64,000 nucleotides of DNA from a virus. A model generated the notes under the pieces. That model searched no databases. It was given only the letters and a program-made list of their open reading frames with translations, and was not told the origin of the DNA. The position numbers were made by a program, and so were the translations under genes. Below, one piece after another: positions 16,813 to 24,225 of this stretch. Position 1 is the stretch's first letter. Each line of letters opens with the position of its first letter. The stretch spans positions 22,093 to 86,092 of IMG/VR virus record IMGVR_UViG_3300018875_000005. The stretch is one strand, 5' to 3'.

Positions 16813-16852
16813 GGTGGCCCCGTCCTCCGGGCGCAGGAGGGACGGGGCCACC
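16813..16852. terminator. Bidirectional terminator
   Basis: A 16-bp stem (GGTGGCCCCGTCCTCC and its complement with one bulged G) between the recombinase-like gene, ending at 16747, and the convergent gene ending at 16866. Confidence 0.78.
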
Positions 16853-16865
16853 TCGCGTTGTGGGG

Positions 16866-17336
16866 TCAGTCGACGGTGATGCCGGGGTAGCAGTGGCTGT
16901 GGTCCCAGTCCTCGTCGTTGGGGTAGCCGCAGTGGCAGGTGGTGGGACGTGCGGGCAGCCCTTCAGAGCGGTACTTCAGCGCCATCAGCAGCGGGAACTT
17001 CGCCAGCCACGCTTTTGGGTTCTCCCCTTCCTGTTCCAGGATGTCCCATTCGCGGTTGAAGCAGTCGACGGCGACGTTTCCGGAAGGCGCCAGGAAGCCG
17101 GGGTTGGCCATCTCCCACAGGAGGCGGGTGTGGACGGCCTCGGCCTGGCGGAGCGCGAAGGAGCGGACGCGGGCGCAGTAGTCGGGGTCCATGTCGTCGA
17201 GGCGGAGGATCTGTCCCTCGGCGTTGCGCCAGACGCGGTCTTGGTCGAGGAGGTCGCTCCAGTGCTCTACCCAGGCCCAGTCTTCAGGGTTGGTGCTGTC
17301 GGGGTAGAGGTCATCGTCGACGTCGATGGTGTTCAC
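16866..17336 (-). CDS. Conserved acidic protein of unknown function
   Basis: A 156-residue protein. I place the start at GTG 17336, which has TAGGAGC 4 nt upstream; a longer frame to 17480 is Pro/Arg-rich and looks non-coding. The N-terminus is acidic (NTIDVDDDLYPDSTNPEDWA), the middle helical and Trp-rich, and the C-terminus has a short Cys/His cluster (TTCHCGYPNDEDWDHSHCY) that may bind zinc. It is the last gene of a small leftward run of Zn-ribbon-type genes. No family is recognised. Confidence 0.7.
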   Translation of the reverse strand: MNTIDVDDDLYPDSTNPEDWAWVEHWSDLLDQDRVWRNAEGQILRLDDMDPDYCARVRSFALRQAEAVHTRLLWEMANPGFLAPSGNVAVDCFNREWDILEQEGENPKAWLAKFPLLMALKYRSEGLPARPTTCHCGYPNDEDWDHSHCYPGITVD

Positions 17337-17344
17337 GGATGCTC

Positions 17345-17548
17345 CTACAGGCCGGGGAGAGGCTCTTGGTCTACTTCGCTGGTGGGTGGTGTGGGGGCGT
17401 GGTGGTGGGGGTCGCAGTCCGGCCCGTAGCCGTTGAGGCGTGAGGCGGGTGAGGTGAGTTCGCGTCCGCAGCGGCGGCACCAGGCGCGGCGGCGCCCGTC
17501 CCCCGTGTCGAGGTCGGGGAGGGGCGCCTGTCGGTGCTGCGGGGTCAT
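17345..17548 (-). CDS. Small zinc-ribbon protein (DUF6011-like)
   Basis: A 67-residue protein with CRRCGRELTSPASRLNGYGP followed by DC. The pattern CxxCGRxLTxPxSRxxGYGxxC is that of DUF6011-type zinc ribbons, frequent in actinobacterial phages and mobile elements. The two Cys pairs should bind one zinc. Its ATG lies within a few bases of the upstream stop, so it is translationally coupled to the 51-residue gene next to it. Function is unknown. Confidence 0.72.
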   Translation of the reverse strand: MTPQHRQAPLPDLDTGDGRRRAWCRRCGRELTSPASRLNGYGPDCDPHHHAPTPPTSEVDQEPLPGL

Positions 17549-17552
17549 GGGC

Positions 17553-17708
17553 TCAGTGCGCGGCGGTACCGCTGTCGGTGGTGTCGATCGGCAGGTCGTG
17601 CTCGTCGCCGTCGTCGCCGTGGATCTCGGGGATGTAGGGGTCGCCGTGGAAGTCGCGGAGGTGGGGCAGGATCTCGCGGGCCGAACGGGTGGTGTTCTGG
17701 TCGGTCAT
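17553..17708 (-). CDS. Tiny acidic protein (51 aa)
   Basis: A 51-residue frame with a good CAGGAGAAACCC ribosome-binding site before ATG 17708. It is acidic and His/Asp-rich (DFHGDPYIPEIHGDDGDEHD). The stop lies just upstream of the next start, consistent with coupling. Codon choice is G/C-ending as in neighbours. No family is recognised. Confidence 0.58.
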   Translation of the reverse strand: MTDQNTTRSAREILPHLRDFHGDPYIPEIHGDDGDEHDLPIDTTDSGTAAH

Positions 17709-17778
17709 GGGTTTCTCCTGGGGTCTGGTGGGGCGCCGGTTGTTTCGGTACGCTGGCCGCGTTGATCGCGGCGTATCT

Positions 17779-17806
17779 GGGCCCGCCCCCGGTTGGGGGA
17801 CGGGCC
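17779..17806. terminator. Hairpin between two tiny leftward genes
   Basis: GGCCCGCCCCC pairs with GGGGG-A-CGGGCC around a GGTT loop. It separates the gene ending at 17823 from the one starting at 17708, so the latter may have its own promoter. Confidence 0.55.
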
Positions 17807-17822
17807 TTCGTGCTGTCCGGGG

Positions 17823-17978
17823 TCAGGCGCGTGAGCGTTGCCAGTACTTGGGGTGGTTGCCGGTCCCGGCGCAGGTCGGGCAGTTGCCGGTGTCCGGGTC
17901 GCAGTACGAGCAGCCGCGGCCGTCGCACTCGGGGTCGGCGCCGGTTCCCTCGCAGGTGGGGCACTCGTCCATGGGCAT
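17823..17978 (-). CDS. Tiny zinc-finger protein with DnaJ-type CxxCxGxG repeats
   Basis: A 51-residue frame preceded by AAGGAGG (5 nt before ATG 17978). It contains CPTCEGTGADPECDGRGC, then CSYC and CPTCAGTG, which are the CxxCxGxG units of DnaJ-type zinc-finger domains. Small actinobacterial proteins with this motif are common in phage early regions; their function is unknown. The zinc-binding role is inferred from the motif. Confidence 0.68.
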   Translation of the reverse strand: MPMDECPTCEGTGADPECDGRGCSYCDPDTGNCPTCAGTGNHPKYWQRSRA

Positions 17979-18043
17979 GGGGCCTCCTTGGGGTCAGTGT
18001 GGTGGTCGGGCGGGCGGGTGTTGCCCGTGCTGCCCCGGCTGGG

Positions 18044-18760
18044 TCAGGGATGGCGGAGGTCGGCGATGAGGACGGTGGCGTTGTCGGCGCGCTCCCCGGC
18101 GTGGGCGATGGCCGCCTGGACGAAGCGGCGGGCGGTGGGGCCGGGGGTGCCGATGAGGTGGTCGGCGAGGTTCTCGCTGGCGTCTTCCAGGGGCTCGTAG
18201 GCGCCGTCGGAGGCGAGGAGGAGCCGGCAGTTCTCCGGGGCGCGGGTGGTGGTCTCGATGGCCGGGTGGCCGCACTCGTTCATGGTCTGCTCGTCGCTGT
18301 ACTCGGAGCCGAGGTAGGAGGTGATGAGGTTTCGGTTCCCGCCGGGGAAGACGCGGCGGAGGTTGTGGTCGGCGGTGAGGCGGTGCACGGTGCCGCGGAC
18401 CAGGACGTAGGCGCGGGAGTCGCCGCACCAGGCGATGGTCAGCGGGCGGCCGGGGATGCTCACGGCGACGACGGCCGCGGCCGAGGGCAGGTAGCGGCGC
18501 AGGTAGGGGTCCTGGCGGTCGGGTTCGGCGGCGTAGGCGTTGTAGACGGTGCGGAGGCCGGCCTCGGCGTCGCCGCGGTTGGCGGCGGCGCGGGCGAGGC
18601 GTCGGGCGGCGGTGCGGGTCCAGTCCCGGACGGCGTCGTCGGAGCCGATGCCGTCGAGGAGGGCGTAGGCGCGGCCTCCGCCGGGGATGGCGGCGGTGGC
18701 GGTGGCGTCGCACTGGTGGGTGCGGGTGCCGATGAGCTGGGCGGTGGCGTGGGTGTGCAC
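18044..18760 (-). CDS. PP2C-family Ser/Thr protein phosphatase
   Basis: A 238-residue protein from GTG 18760 with GGAG upstream. The PPM/PP2C metal-binding signatures are in order: LLDGIG (D36-G37), CGDSRAYVL (D114), LLASDGAYE (D185-G186) and RADNATVLI (D226-N227). These are the residues that hold the two catalytic Mn/Mg ions, so it should dephosphorylate Ser/Thr proteins. There is no sensor domain or membrane segment. It lies 66 bases downstream of the WYL-domain gene and is probably co-transcribed from the promoter with the 18-bp operator at 19292. Such a phosphatase on a phage could act on host Ser/Thr-kinase signalling (inference). Confidence 0.9.
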   Translation of the reverse strand: MHTHATAQLIGTRTHQCDATATAAIPGGGRAYALLDGIGSDDAVRDWTRTAARRLARAAANRGDAEAGLRTVYNAYAAEPDRQDPYLRRYLPSAAAVVAVSIPGRPLTIAWCGDSRAYVLVRGTVHRLTADHNLRRVFPGGNRNLITSYLGSEYSDEQTMNECGHPAIETTTRAPENCRLLLASDGAYEPLEDASENLADHLIGTPGPTARRFVQAAIAHAGERADNATVLIADLRHP

Positions 18761-18825
18761 GGTGGTGCTCCGTTCGGTGCGGTGCCTGCGGGCTGGGTGG
18801 GGTGTCCGGCCCGCAGGCGCGGGGG

Positions 18826-19242
18826 TCAGGCGGCGAGGCTGGTGTCGGTCTGGGTGAGGCGGCGGCGGGGCCGGTAGTCGGCGTCGTCCTTGTCGCGGGC
18901 CAGCTCGTAGAGGAAGAGGGCCTGGGCGTCGTCGGTGGGGGCGGGCTCGTCCCGCTCGTAGACGGTGGGCTCGGGGCGCTCCAGGACGAAGCCCATGCGG
19001 TGGATGGTGTAGGAGCGGATGCGGCTGAGGCGGAAGTTGCGCTCGTCGCCGCGGAGCCGGCACATGGCGACGAGGGCGATGTCGCCGTCGCTGGTGGTGC
19101 GGACCTCGTACGGCTCGACGGTGCGGATCGTCTCGGTGCCGTCGCGGTCGAGGTAGGTGATGGTGATGGCGTGCTGGTGGTCGAGGGCGCGGTAGAGGTC
19201 GGTGAGGGTGCGGCGGGTGGTCTGGCGGTCGGTGTGCTTCAT
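18826..19242 (-). CDS. WYL-domain protein
   Basis: A 138-residue protein (ATG 19242, Gly-rich purine stretch upstream). The first 90 residues form a WYL-like Sm-fold domain: HAITITYLDRDGTETIRTVE, then VEPYEVRTTSDGDIALVAMC and a strongly basic DERNFRLSRIRS. WYL domains sense nucleotides or nucleic acid in regulators and defence systems. No N-terminal winged helix is present, so it is a stand-alone WYL protein. It is the first gene of a leftward operon with the PP2C gene and is divergent from the RHH gene. A TAGTGT -10 box (19278-19283) lies 8 nt from the operator at 19292-19309. Confidence 0.78.
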   Translation of the reverse strand: MKHTDRQTTRRTLTDLYRALDHQHAITITYLDRDGTETIRTVEPYEVRTTSDGDIALVAMCRLRGDERNFRLSRIRSYTIHRMGFVLERPEPTVYERDEPAPTDDAQALFLYELARDKDDADYRPRRRLTQTDTSLAA

Positions 19243-19291
19243 GGCTGCGTCCCCCTGGGGTGTTGTCGGCGGGGTCAACACTAGCCGCTTT

Positions 19292-19309
19292 GCATTGCGT
19301 ACGCAATAC
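19292..19309. promoter_or_regulatory. 18-bp palindromic operator, site 1, with divergent promoters
   Basis: GCATTGCGTACGCAATAC. A TAGTGT -10 box lies 9 nt to the right (19319-19324, rightward) and another 8 nt to the left (19278-19283, leftward). One site would thus control both the WYL/PP2C operon and the RHH gene. The same 18-bp element recurs at 19362, 34866, 41511, 52966 and 55667. Confidence 0.85.
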
Positions 19310-19361
19310 CAATGCGTGTAGTGTGGTACCCGCCGGGACAGGCCCGGACGAGCGGGCGACC

Positions 19362-19379
19362 CGCTTGCGTACGCACTAC
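19362..19379. promoter_or_regulatory. 18-bp operator, site 2 (half-degenerate)
   Basis: CGCTTGCGTACGCACTAC. The left three bases depart from consensus; the TGCGTACGCA core is intact. It lies between the site-1 rightward promoter and the GTG at 19399, just upstream of the AAGGAGG ribosome-binding site. A repressor bound here would act as a roadblock. Confidence 0.75.
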
Positions 19380-19398
19380 CCCCAAGGAGGACACTGGC

Positions 19399-20004
19399 GT
19401 GGTCACCACACCCACGCGCCCGCCGGGCCGCCCCAGGTCCGAACGGCGCACACCGCCGAGAGGACCCCGCCCCATGGCCCTGCGCCCCACCGCCAAGGAC
19501 CACCAAGTCAAGAACCGCCTCGTCGAGGCCGCGGCCGTACTCCGCGAACACCAGCGCCCGGACCTCGCCGACGCGGTGGACTACGTGTTGTCCCCGAAGG
19601 GTTGGCCGATGCTGGGCCGGCTCCGGTCCGCGGCGGGCGGCTCCGACCTGCCGAAGAACCTGCCGATCTCGATGCAGCGGCCGGTGAAGGAGCACATCAA
19701 GCGTGCCGCTGCCGCGAAGGGCGACGACCTGACCACCGTGGTAGAGGAGGGCCTGCGGGCGTTCATCAACGGCGACTTCCGTCCGGGGCGGCCGCCCCGG
19801 GCCGAATACGGCACAAGCGACCGAGTCAACCTCAACCTCCGGCCGGACGGTGAGCTGGTCCAGCAGGCCAAGGCCATGTGTGAGGACAAGGCTCTACCGG
19901 AGGAGTGGCTGGGCTGGAGGCCGTCGGTGTCCGTAGTCGCCCGGCTGTGGCTACTGGAGCGGTATCCGCTGCCGCAGTCCGCCGACACCGGCGCCGAGCA
20001 GTAG
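19399..20004 (+). CDS. Tandem ribbon-helix-helix-like DNA-binding protein; candidate operator repressor
   Basis: A 201-residue protein from GTG 19399 with AAGGAGG 8 nt upstream. After a basic N-terminus it has two RHH-like modules: LPISMQRPVKEHIKRAAAAK with following helices (about residues 90-130), and VNLNLRPDGELVQQAKAMCE with PSVSVVARLWLLERYP (about 145-190). A similar doubled module forms the N-terminus of the ParA fusion at 30492. RHH proteins bind short palindromes as dimers. Sites 1 and 2 flank this gene's own promoter, so autorepression is likely, and it is the best candidate for binding all six operators. That link is inference. Confidence 0.7.
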   Translation: MVTTPTRPPGRPRSERRTPPRGPRPMALRPTAKDHQVKNRLVEAAAVLREHQRPDLADAVDYVLSPKGWPMLGRLRSAAGGSDLPKNLPISMQRPVKEHIKRAAAAKGDDLTTVVEEGLRAFINGDFRPGRPPRAEYGTSDRVNLNLRPDGELVQQAKAMCEDKALPEEWLGWRPSVSVVARLWLLERYPLPQSADTGAEQ

Positions 20005-20093
20005 CACCAGTGGGGTGGTGCGGGGTTCGGATGCCGACGACGGGGCCCCGCACTCGCCCGTAGCAGCACGACATCACCTATAGGAGTGACCTC

Positions 20094-21056
20094 ATGGCGA
20101 CAGCCGCCGAGGCCCCCGCACGCGCGGGCGGCCCGACTCAGCACACCCTCTTGCAGTTCACCCAGGCCACCAAGGAGAAGGCCAAGGCCCGCGTCGCCCT
20201 GTGCGGCCCGTCCGGCTCGGGGAAGACCTTCACGGCCCTGACAATCGCCACCGCCCTCGGGGCCCGCACTGGCGTCATCGACACCGAGCGCGGCTCGGCG
20301 TCCAAGTACGCCGACGAGTTCGCGTTCGACCGGCTGGAGCTGGACCAGTACGACCCGCGGATCCTGGTGGATGCCCTCGGGGTCGCCGCGGGGGCCGGCT
20401 TCGATGTGGTGGTGGTCGACTCGCTCACGCACTTCTGGTCCGGGTCGGGCGGGATGCTGGAGCAGGTCGACGCGATCGCCCGCCGGTCGTCGAGCAACAA
20501 CACGTTCGCGGCGTGGAAGGACGCCCGGCCGATCGAACGGAAGATGATCGACGCGCTGGTGTCGTATCCCGGGCACGTGATCGTCACGATGCGGTCGAAG
20601 ACGAAGTACGAGATCGACTCCTCCAGCGGGCGGAGCGCCCCGCGGAAGGTGGGGCTGGCTCCGGAGCAGCGAGACGGCATCGAGTACGAGTTCGACATCG
20701 TGGGCGACATGGACCCGGACAACGTGCTGACGGTCACCAAGTCCCGGGCGCGTGCCCTGTCGGGGGCGGTGGTGCCGCAGCCGACGATGGAGTTCGGGTT
20801 GCGGATCAAGGAGTGGCTGGAGGCTGGTGCGGAGCCCGCGGTGCGGCTGGAGGATCTGATCTCCCGGGCGGTGGACCCGCGGGCGACGTTCGAGGGGCTG
20901 CGGGAGTTGATGCAGATCGTGCGCCGGCAGCGGGTCGCGGCTGCGCCGCTGCTGGACGAGCACGGCAAGCCGTCGACGCTGGGTGAGGTGATTCTGCGCC
21001 GGGGCCAGGAGTTGAAGGCGGCGCAGGGCGCCGGGCCGGACAGGAGCGCCGCCTGA
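20094..21056 (+). CDS. Sak4-like AAA/RecA-fold ATPase, single-strand annealing type
   Basis: A 320-residue protein with AGGAG before the ATG. Walker A is GPSGSGKT (residues 38-45), followed by GVIDTERGSASKYAD. The hydrophobic Walker B-type strand VVVVDSLTHFW lies near residues 105-115. This is the layout of phage Sak4-type RecA-like recombinases, which assist annealing during phage recombination and repair. The C-terminal 90 residues are helical. It is co-transcribed with the methyltransferase gene and, through the RHH gene, probably under operator sites 1 and 2. A general phage AAA ATPase is the main alternative. Confidence 0.82.
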   Translation: MATAAEAPARAGGPTQHTLLQFTQATKEKAKARVALCGPSGSGKTFTALTIATALGARTGVIDTERGSASKYADEFAFDRLELDQYDPRILVDALGVAAGAGFDVVVVDSLTHFWSGSGGMLEQVDAIARRSSSNNTFAAWKDARPIERKMIDALVSYPGHVIVTMRSKTKYEIDSSSGRSAPRKVGLAPEQRDGIEYEFDIVGDMDPDNVLTVTKSRARALSGAVVPQPTMEFGLRIKEWLEAGAEPAVRLEDLISRAVDPRATFEGLRELMQIVRRQRVAAAPLLDEHGKPSTLGEVILRRGQELKAAQGAGPDRSAA

Positions 21057-21280
21057 TGGATACCGACAACACGACCGTGGTCCACCTGCCGATCCGGGTG
21101 CAGGAGAAGGAGGTGTGGCTCCTCACTGAGGACGAGCGCCGCACCGTTGGCGTCACTCTGGTGCGGGAGCCGCTGTTCGGCCGGGTCTATGACCTGTACT
21201 ACCTGAACGGCAGGCGGATTGGTCCTGAAGACCGGGTGCTGGTTCCGGTCGGGTTCCCTCTGGACGGGAGCGCTGCCTGA
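21056..21280 (+). CDS. Small protein between ATPase and methyltransferase
   Basis: A 74-residue protein coupled on both sides by TGATG overlaps (21056 and 21280). It is mostly beta-strand-like (VVHLPIRVQEKEVWLLTEDE; GRVYDLYYLNGRRIG). No catalytic motif, signal or membrane segment. Its fixed position between recombination and DNA-modification genes suggests a helper role, but none is visible in sequence. Confidence 0.7.
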   Translation: MDTDNTTVVHLPIRVQEKEVWLLTEDERRTVGVTLVREPLFGRVYDLYYLNGRRIGPEDRVLVPVGFPLDGSAA

Positions 21281-22488
21281 TGGCCTTCTTCACCGCGTGG
21301 GCCCCGCGGCAGAAGGGCATCGTGCTGGATGGGTTCGCTGGCCCGGGTGGCTGGTCGGAGGGTATCCGCCGCTGGCTGGGCCTGCACGATGTGGGCCTGG
21401 AGTGGGACGAGTCCGCCTGCCAGACCCGCGCCGCAGCCGGGCACACCACGATCCGGGTGGACGTCTCCGCGTTCGTGCTGGCGCCGCTGGTCGGCCGGGT
21501 GTGGGGGCTGATCATGTCCCCGCCGTGCACGAAGCTGTCCGCGGCTGGCACCGGCATAGGGCGGCGGTTCCTGGGCCTGCTGGCCGACGGGATCCGGCGG
21601 ATGATGCGCGGTGAGGACTGCCGCCAAGAGGTCCGCGACGCCATCTATCCCGTAGCTCTGGCGGAGCAGCGCAAGCGCAACGCCAAGCGCCCGGAGGCGA
21701 GCCGCTGGACGGACGCGGAGATGGAGGCCGCCGCTCGGGACGATGCCTTCGTGACAGCGCTGATGCTGGAGCCGGCCCGGTTCCTGTACGCACTGGTCTG
21801 TGAGCGCGGCGGCCAGGGGGCGGCGCTGGAGTGGGTGGCGTTCGAGCAGGTCCCCGCTGCCGAGCCGCTGTGGCGGGTCTATGCCGAGGAGCTGCGGCGC
21901 CTAGGCTGGTCTGCGGCGGCGGGGGTGGTGAACCTCGCGGACTACGGCGGGGGCCAGGACCGGCCGCGTGCGGTCTTGGTCGGCTCCAGCGCTCGCAAGG
22001 TGGCCCTGCCGCCGAAGACGCACGGCGAGGTGTGGGGGGATGACCTGTTCGGGGGGCGGCTGCTGCCTCGGGTGACGATGGCGCAGGCGCTGGGCTGGGG
22101 TTACCTTCAGCGGCCGGCGCCGACGGTGACCGGCGGCGGGACCGCGACGGGCGGGGCTGAGCCGTTCGGAAATGGGTCGCGGAAGGCGATGCTCGCAGCG
22201 ATGGCGGATCCGCGGCACTGGGCGTGGAAGCGTCCGGCGGACACGGTGTCCGGCACGGTCGGGCACGTCGGCGGCAAGCAGGCCGGAGGGCATCTGAATC
22301 TGGACCCGGAGGAGGGCGCGGTCCTTCAGACCTTTCCCCGGGACTACCCGTTCCAGGGCACCAAGGGGCAGCGGTCGCGGCAGATCGGCGACGCGGTGCC
22401 TCCGTTGCTGGCGGCGCATGTGGTGGCCGCGGCGGCAGGGCTTCCGGCCCCGTCCGCGCGTCAGGAGGCGGAAGGAGTAGCCGCGTAG
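21280..22488 (+). CDS. DNA (cytosine-5) methyltransferase
   Basis: A 402-residue protein with the C5-methyltransferase motifs in order. Motif I is DGFAGPGGWS (residues 17-26, AdoMet binding). Motif IV is SPPCTKLS with catalytic C83. Motif VIII is QDRPRAVLV, after LADYGGG. Motif X is QIGDAVPPLLA near the C-terminus. The target-recognition region (about 265-345) contains RPADTVSGTV. It transfers a methyl group to cytosine in DNA, probably to protect phage or plasmid DNA from host restriction. No restriction endonuclease is adjacent, so it looks like an orphan enzyme. Specificity cannot be read from sequence. Confidence 0.9.
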   Translation: MAFFTAWAPRQKGIVLDGFAGPGGWSEGIRRWLGLHDVGLEWDESACQTRAAAGHTTIRVDVSAFVLAPLVGRVWGLIMSPPCTKLSAAGTGIGRRFLGLLADGIRRMMRGEDCRQEVRDAIYPVALAEQRKRNAKRPEASRWTDAEMEAAARDDAFVTALMLEPARFLYALVCERGGQGAALEWVAFEQVPAAEPLWRVYAEELRRLGWSAAAGVVNLADYGGGQDRPRAVLVGSSARKVALPPKTHGEVWGDDLFGGRLLPRVTMAQALGWGYLQRPAPTVTGGGTATGGAEPFGNGSRKAMLAAMADPRHWAWKRPADTVSGTVGHVGGKQAGGHLNLDPEEGAVLQTFPRDYPFQGTKGQRSRQIGDAVPPLLAAHVVAAAAGLPAPSARQEAEGVAA

Positions 22489-22517
22489 CAGGTTGCCCGG
22501 GCGGTACGGGCGTGAGA

Positions 22518-22550
22518 GGGGCCGGAAGTCCTGCGGGGGCTTCCGGCCCC
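22518..22550. terminator. Hairpin after the methyltransferase gene
   Basis: A perfect 11-bp stem (GGGGCCGGAAG / CTTCCGGCCCC) with an 11-nt loop, 29 bases after the methyltransferase stop. No T-run. The next gene starts at 22587, so partial read-through is possible. Confidence 0.65.
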
Positions 22551-22586
22551 TCGGCATGGGTGGACGACGAAGAGGGAGGAGACGTC

Positions 22587-22832
22587 GTGCTGGTGGTGAT
22601 TGCCCTGGCTCTGATCTGGGTGGGGCTGGTGATGGGCGCGGTCCGGGGGTTCTGGGTCCTGCGGCAGATGGCGTCGTCACCTCGGGTGGCGCGGGGGCCG
22701 GTGCCGTCGGTGCAAGCAGTGGTGGCGGCGGAGGCGATCGTGCGGGACGCCTACCGCAGGTTGGGCGGCCTGTACGAGCCGCCGACCGGCCGGCCGGGCC
22801 CGGCAGCGGCGCAGGGACAGCAGTCGAGGTGA
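22587..22832 (+). CDS. Small membrane protein
   Basis: About 81 residues from GTG 22587 with GGGAGGAG upstream. One N-terminal hydrophobic helix (VVIALALIWVGLVMGAVRGF) is followed by a hydrophilic tail with a short amphipathic helix (VVAAEAIVRDAYRRLGGLY). Probably a single-pass membrane protein. No family recognised; its position after the methyltransferase hairpin makes it the first gene of the WhiB-like operon. Confidence 0.62.
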   Translation: MLVVIALALIWVGLVMGAVRGFWVLRQMASSPRVARGPVPSVQAVVAAEAIVRDAYRRLGGLYEPPTGRPGPAAAQGQQSR

Positions 22833-22865
22833 GAGTGAGCGCGGGGAGATGGGTGGTGATGTGCG

Positions 22866-23183
22866 GTGTGGGCGGAGCTGGCGGCGGCGGGTGTCGCGGT
22901 GGCCGGGGTCGGGGTGGGGGTGGGGTGGCTGGCGGTCCGGCTGCGGGCGGCGCGGCGGGCGCTGGCGGCGGAGCGCGCCGCGCGCCGCCTGACCGATGCG
23001 GCCTGGGGCCGGGAGATGGACGCGATCGAGCACGATATCGCCGAGTTCGTGGCGGTGGTGCGGGGGGTGGTGGAGGGGCGGCGGGCTCAGGAGGCGGCTC
23101 TGGCGGAGGCCGGGGCGGTGGTGGACCGGGCGTGGGCCCGGCACGAACAAGAGCGAGAGGCGGGAGGGGGCAGCGATGGGTAG
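22866..23183 (+). CDS. Small membrane-anchored coiled-coil protein
   Basis: A 105-residue protein from GTG 22866. The first 30 residues form a hydrophobic anchor with Gly/Val repeats (AAAGVAVAGVGVGVGWLAVR), and the rest is a charged coiled coil. It overlaps the next gene by 8 bases. Start choice is uncertain because the region is very G-rich. Function unknown. Confidence 0.62.
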   Translation: MWAELAAAGVAVAGVGVGVGWLAVRLRAARRALAAERAARRLTDAAWGREMDAIEHDIAEFVAVVRGVVEGRRAQEAALAEAGAVVDRAWARHEQEREAGGGSDG

Positions 23184-24225
23184 TCGACAGCGAGGCGGGA
23201 CGGAGGCGGGGGTGGTGGGGTCGGTGGAGGCCCTGACCGGGCACCGGCACTGGCGGTACCGCGGGTGCGCCCCCGTCCCGGCGGAGGTGGCGGATTTCCC
23301 CGGGCAGGCGCTGGGGGATCCGGCGCTGCATGTGGATGCGTGGCATGGCGCGGACCGGGGCGAGACGCCGGAGCCGCAGCGGGAGCGGCTGGCCCGGGAG
23401 AAGGCTGTTCTCGCGGTCTGCGCCCGGTGTCCGGTGCTGGCGGAGTGCCGGGCGTATGCGTGCTCGGAGACCGCGGATGGGCGGCTGGCGGAGCCGCTGG
23501 GGATCTGGGGCGGGATGCTGGCGTTGGACCGGCATCGGGCGTTGATCCGGCGGCGGGCCGCGGCCGGGCCGGTGGTGCCGGTGCGGGACCGGCTGGCGGA
23601 GGTCCGCAGCGCGCAGAAGCAGGCGCTGCTGGCGGCGCTGGCGCGGGAGGTCGATGAGGAGTTGGTGGCCTGGCGGGCGGGGCTGGACCTGCGCACCGCG
23701 AACTGGCAGCGCAGTCTGCTGTGCGGGCTGTTGGGGCTGGACAAGGAGACCGCGACGAGGGCGGAGTTGTTGGCGGCGGCCCGGGCGGCGGGGGTGCTGC
23801 CGAGGGGGGTGCGGGTGCGGCCGGACGGGCGCTGGCCGGTGGCGGCGGCGCCGACCACGGACGGGGTGCGGCAGCGGCGGATCGCGCCGGGCCGGCCGGT
23901 GCAGTTGGTGTTGCCGGTGCTGGAGCTGGTGGGGCTGGTGCCCGCCGCCGGCACCGCGCCCGGTGCGGGCGGCGGCGGGGCTCTGTCGGCCGGCCCGGCA
24001 GCACCGGCCTCCGCAGACGGCGCGGGCGGTGCGGGCAGCCGGTCGTCCCGGCCGGGTCCGCCGTCCCGCCCCGCGGGCCGCGCCGCCAGTCCCGGTCCCG
24101 GGCGCGGTCGGCGACGGGCCCTGCGCCTGCTCCGGCCACCCGTCGAACCGCTACCGCTTCCGCTGGTCTTTCCTCCGGCCCCCGCCGCGGCGGGGGCCTC
24201 GTCGTCTCTGGGAGCCGCCGCATGA
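23176..24225 (+). CDS. WhiB-like iron-sulfur protein with long C-terminal extension
   Basis: A 349-residue protein (ATG 23176, GGGAGGGGG upstream). Residues 25-125 match the Wbl pattern: four Cys (C31, C82, C85, C91; CxxCxxxxxC) that would hold a [4Fe-4S] cluster, then GIWGGMLALDR in place of the G[VI]WGG turn. Wbl proteins bind the primary sigma factor and modulate transcription; phage WhiB proteins can alter host expression. The remaining 220 residues are unusual: a helical middle (about 130-250) and a Gly/Ala/Pro/Ser-rich low-complexity tail, the latter perhaps disordered. A second Wbl-like gene lies at 39550. Confidence 0.8.
   Translation: MGSRQRGGTEAGVVGSVEALTGHRHWRYRGCAPVPAEVADFPGQALGDPALHVDAWHGADRGETPEPQRERLAREKAVLAVCARCPVLAECRAYACSETADGRLAEPLGIWGGMLALDRHRALIRRRAAAGPVVPVRDRLAEVRSAQKQALLAALAREVDEELVAWRAGLDLRTANWQRSLLCGLLGLDKETATRAELLAAARAAGVLPRGVRVRPDGRWPVAAAPTTDGVRQRRIAPGRPVQLVLPVLELVGLVPAAGTAPGAGGGGALSAGPAAPASADGAGGAGSRSSRPGPPSRPAGRAASPGPGRGRRRALRLLRPPVEPLPLPLVFPPAPAAAGASSSLGAAA

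Noticed and set aside
21280-22488. Restriction-modification system
   Set aside because: Only a methyltransferase is present; no endonuclease gene is adjacent.
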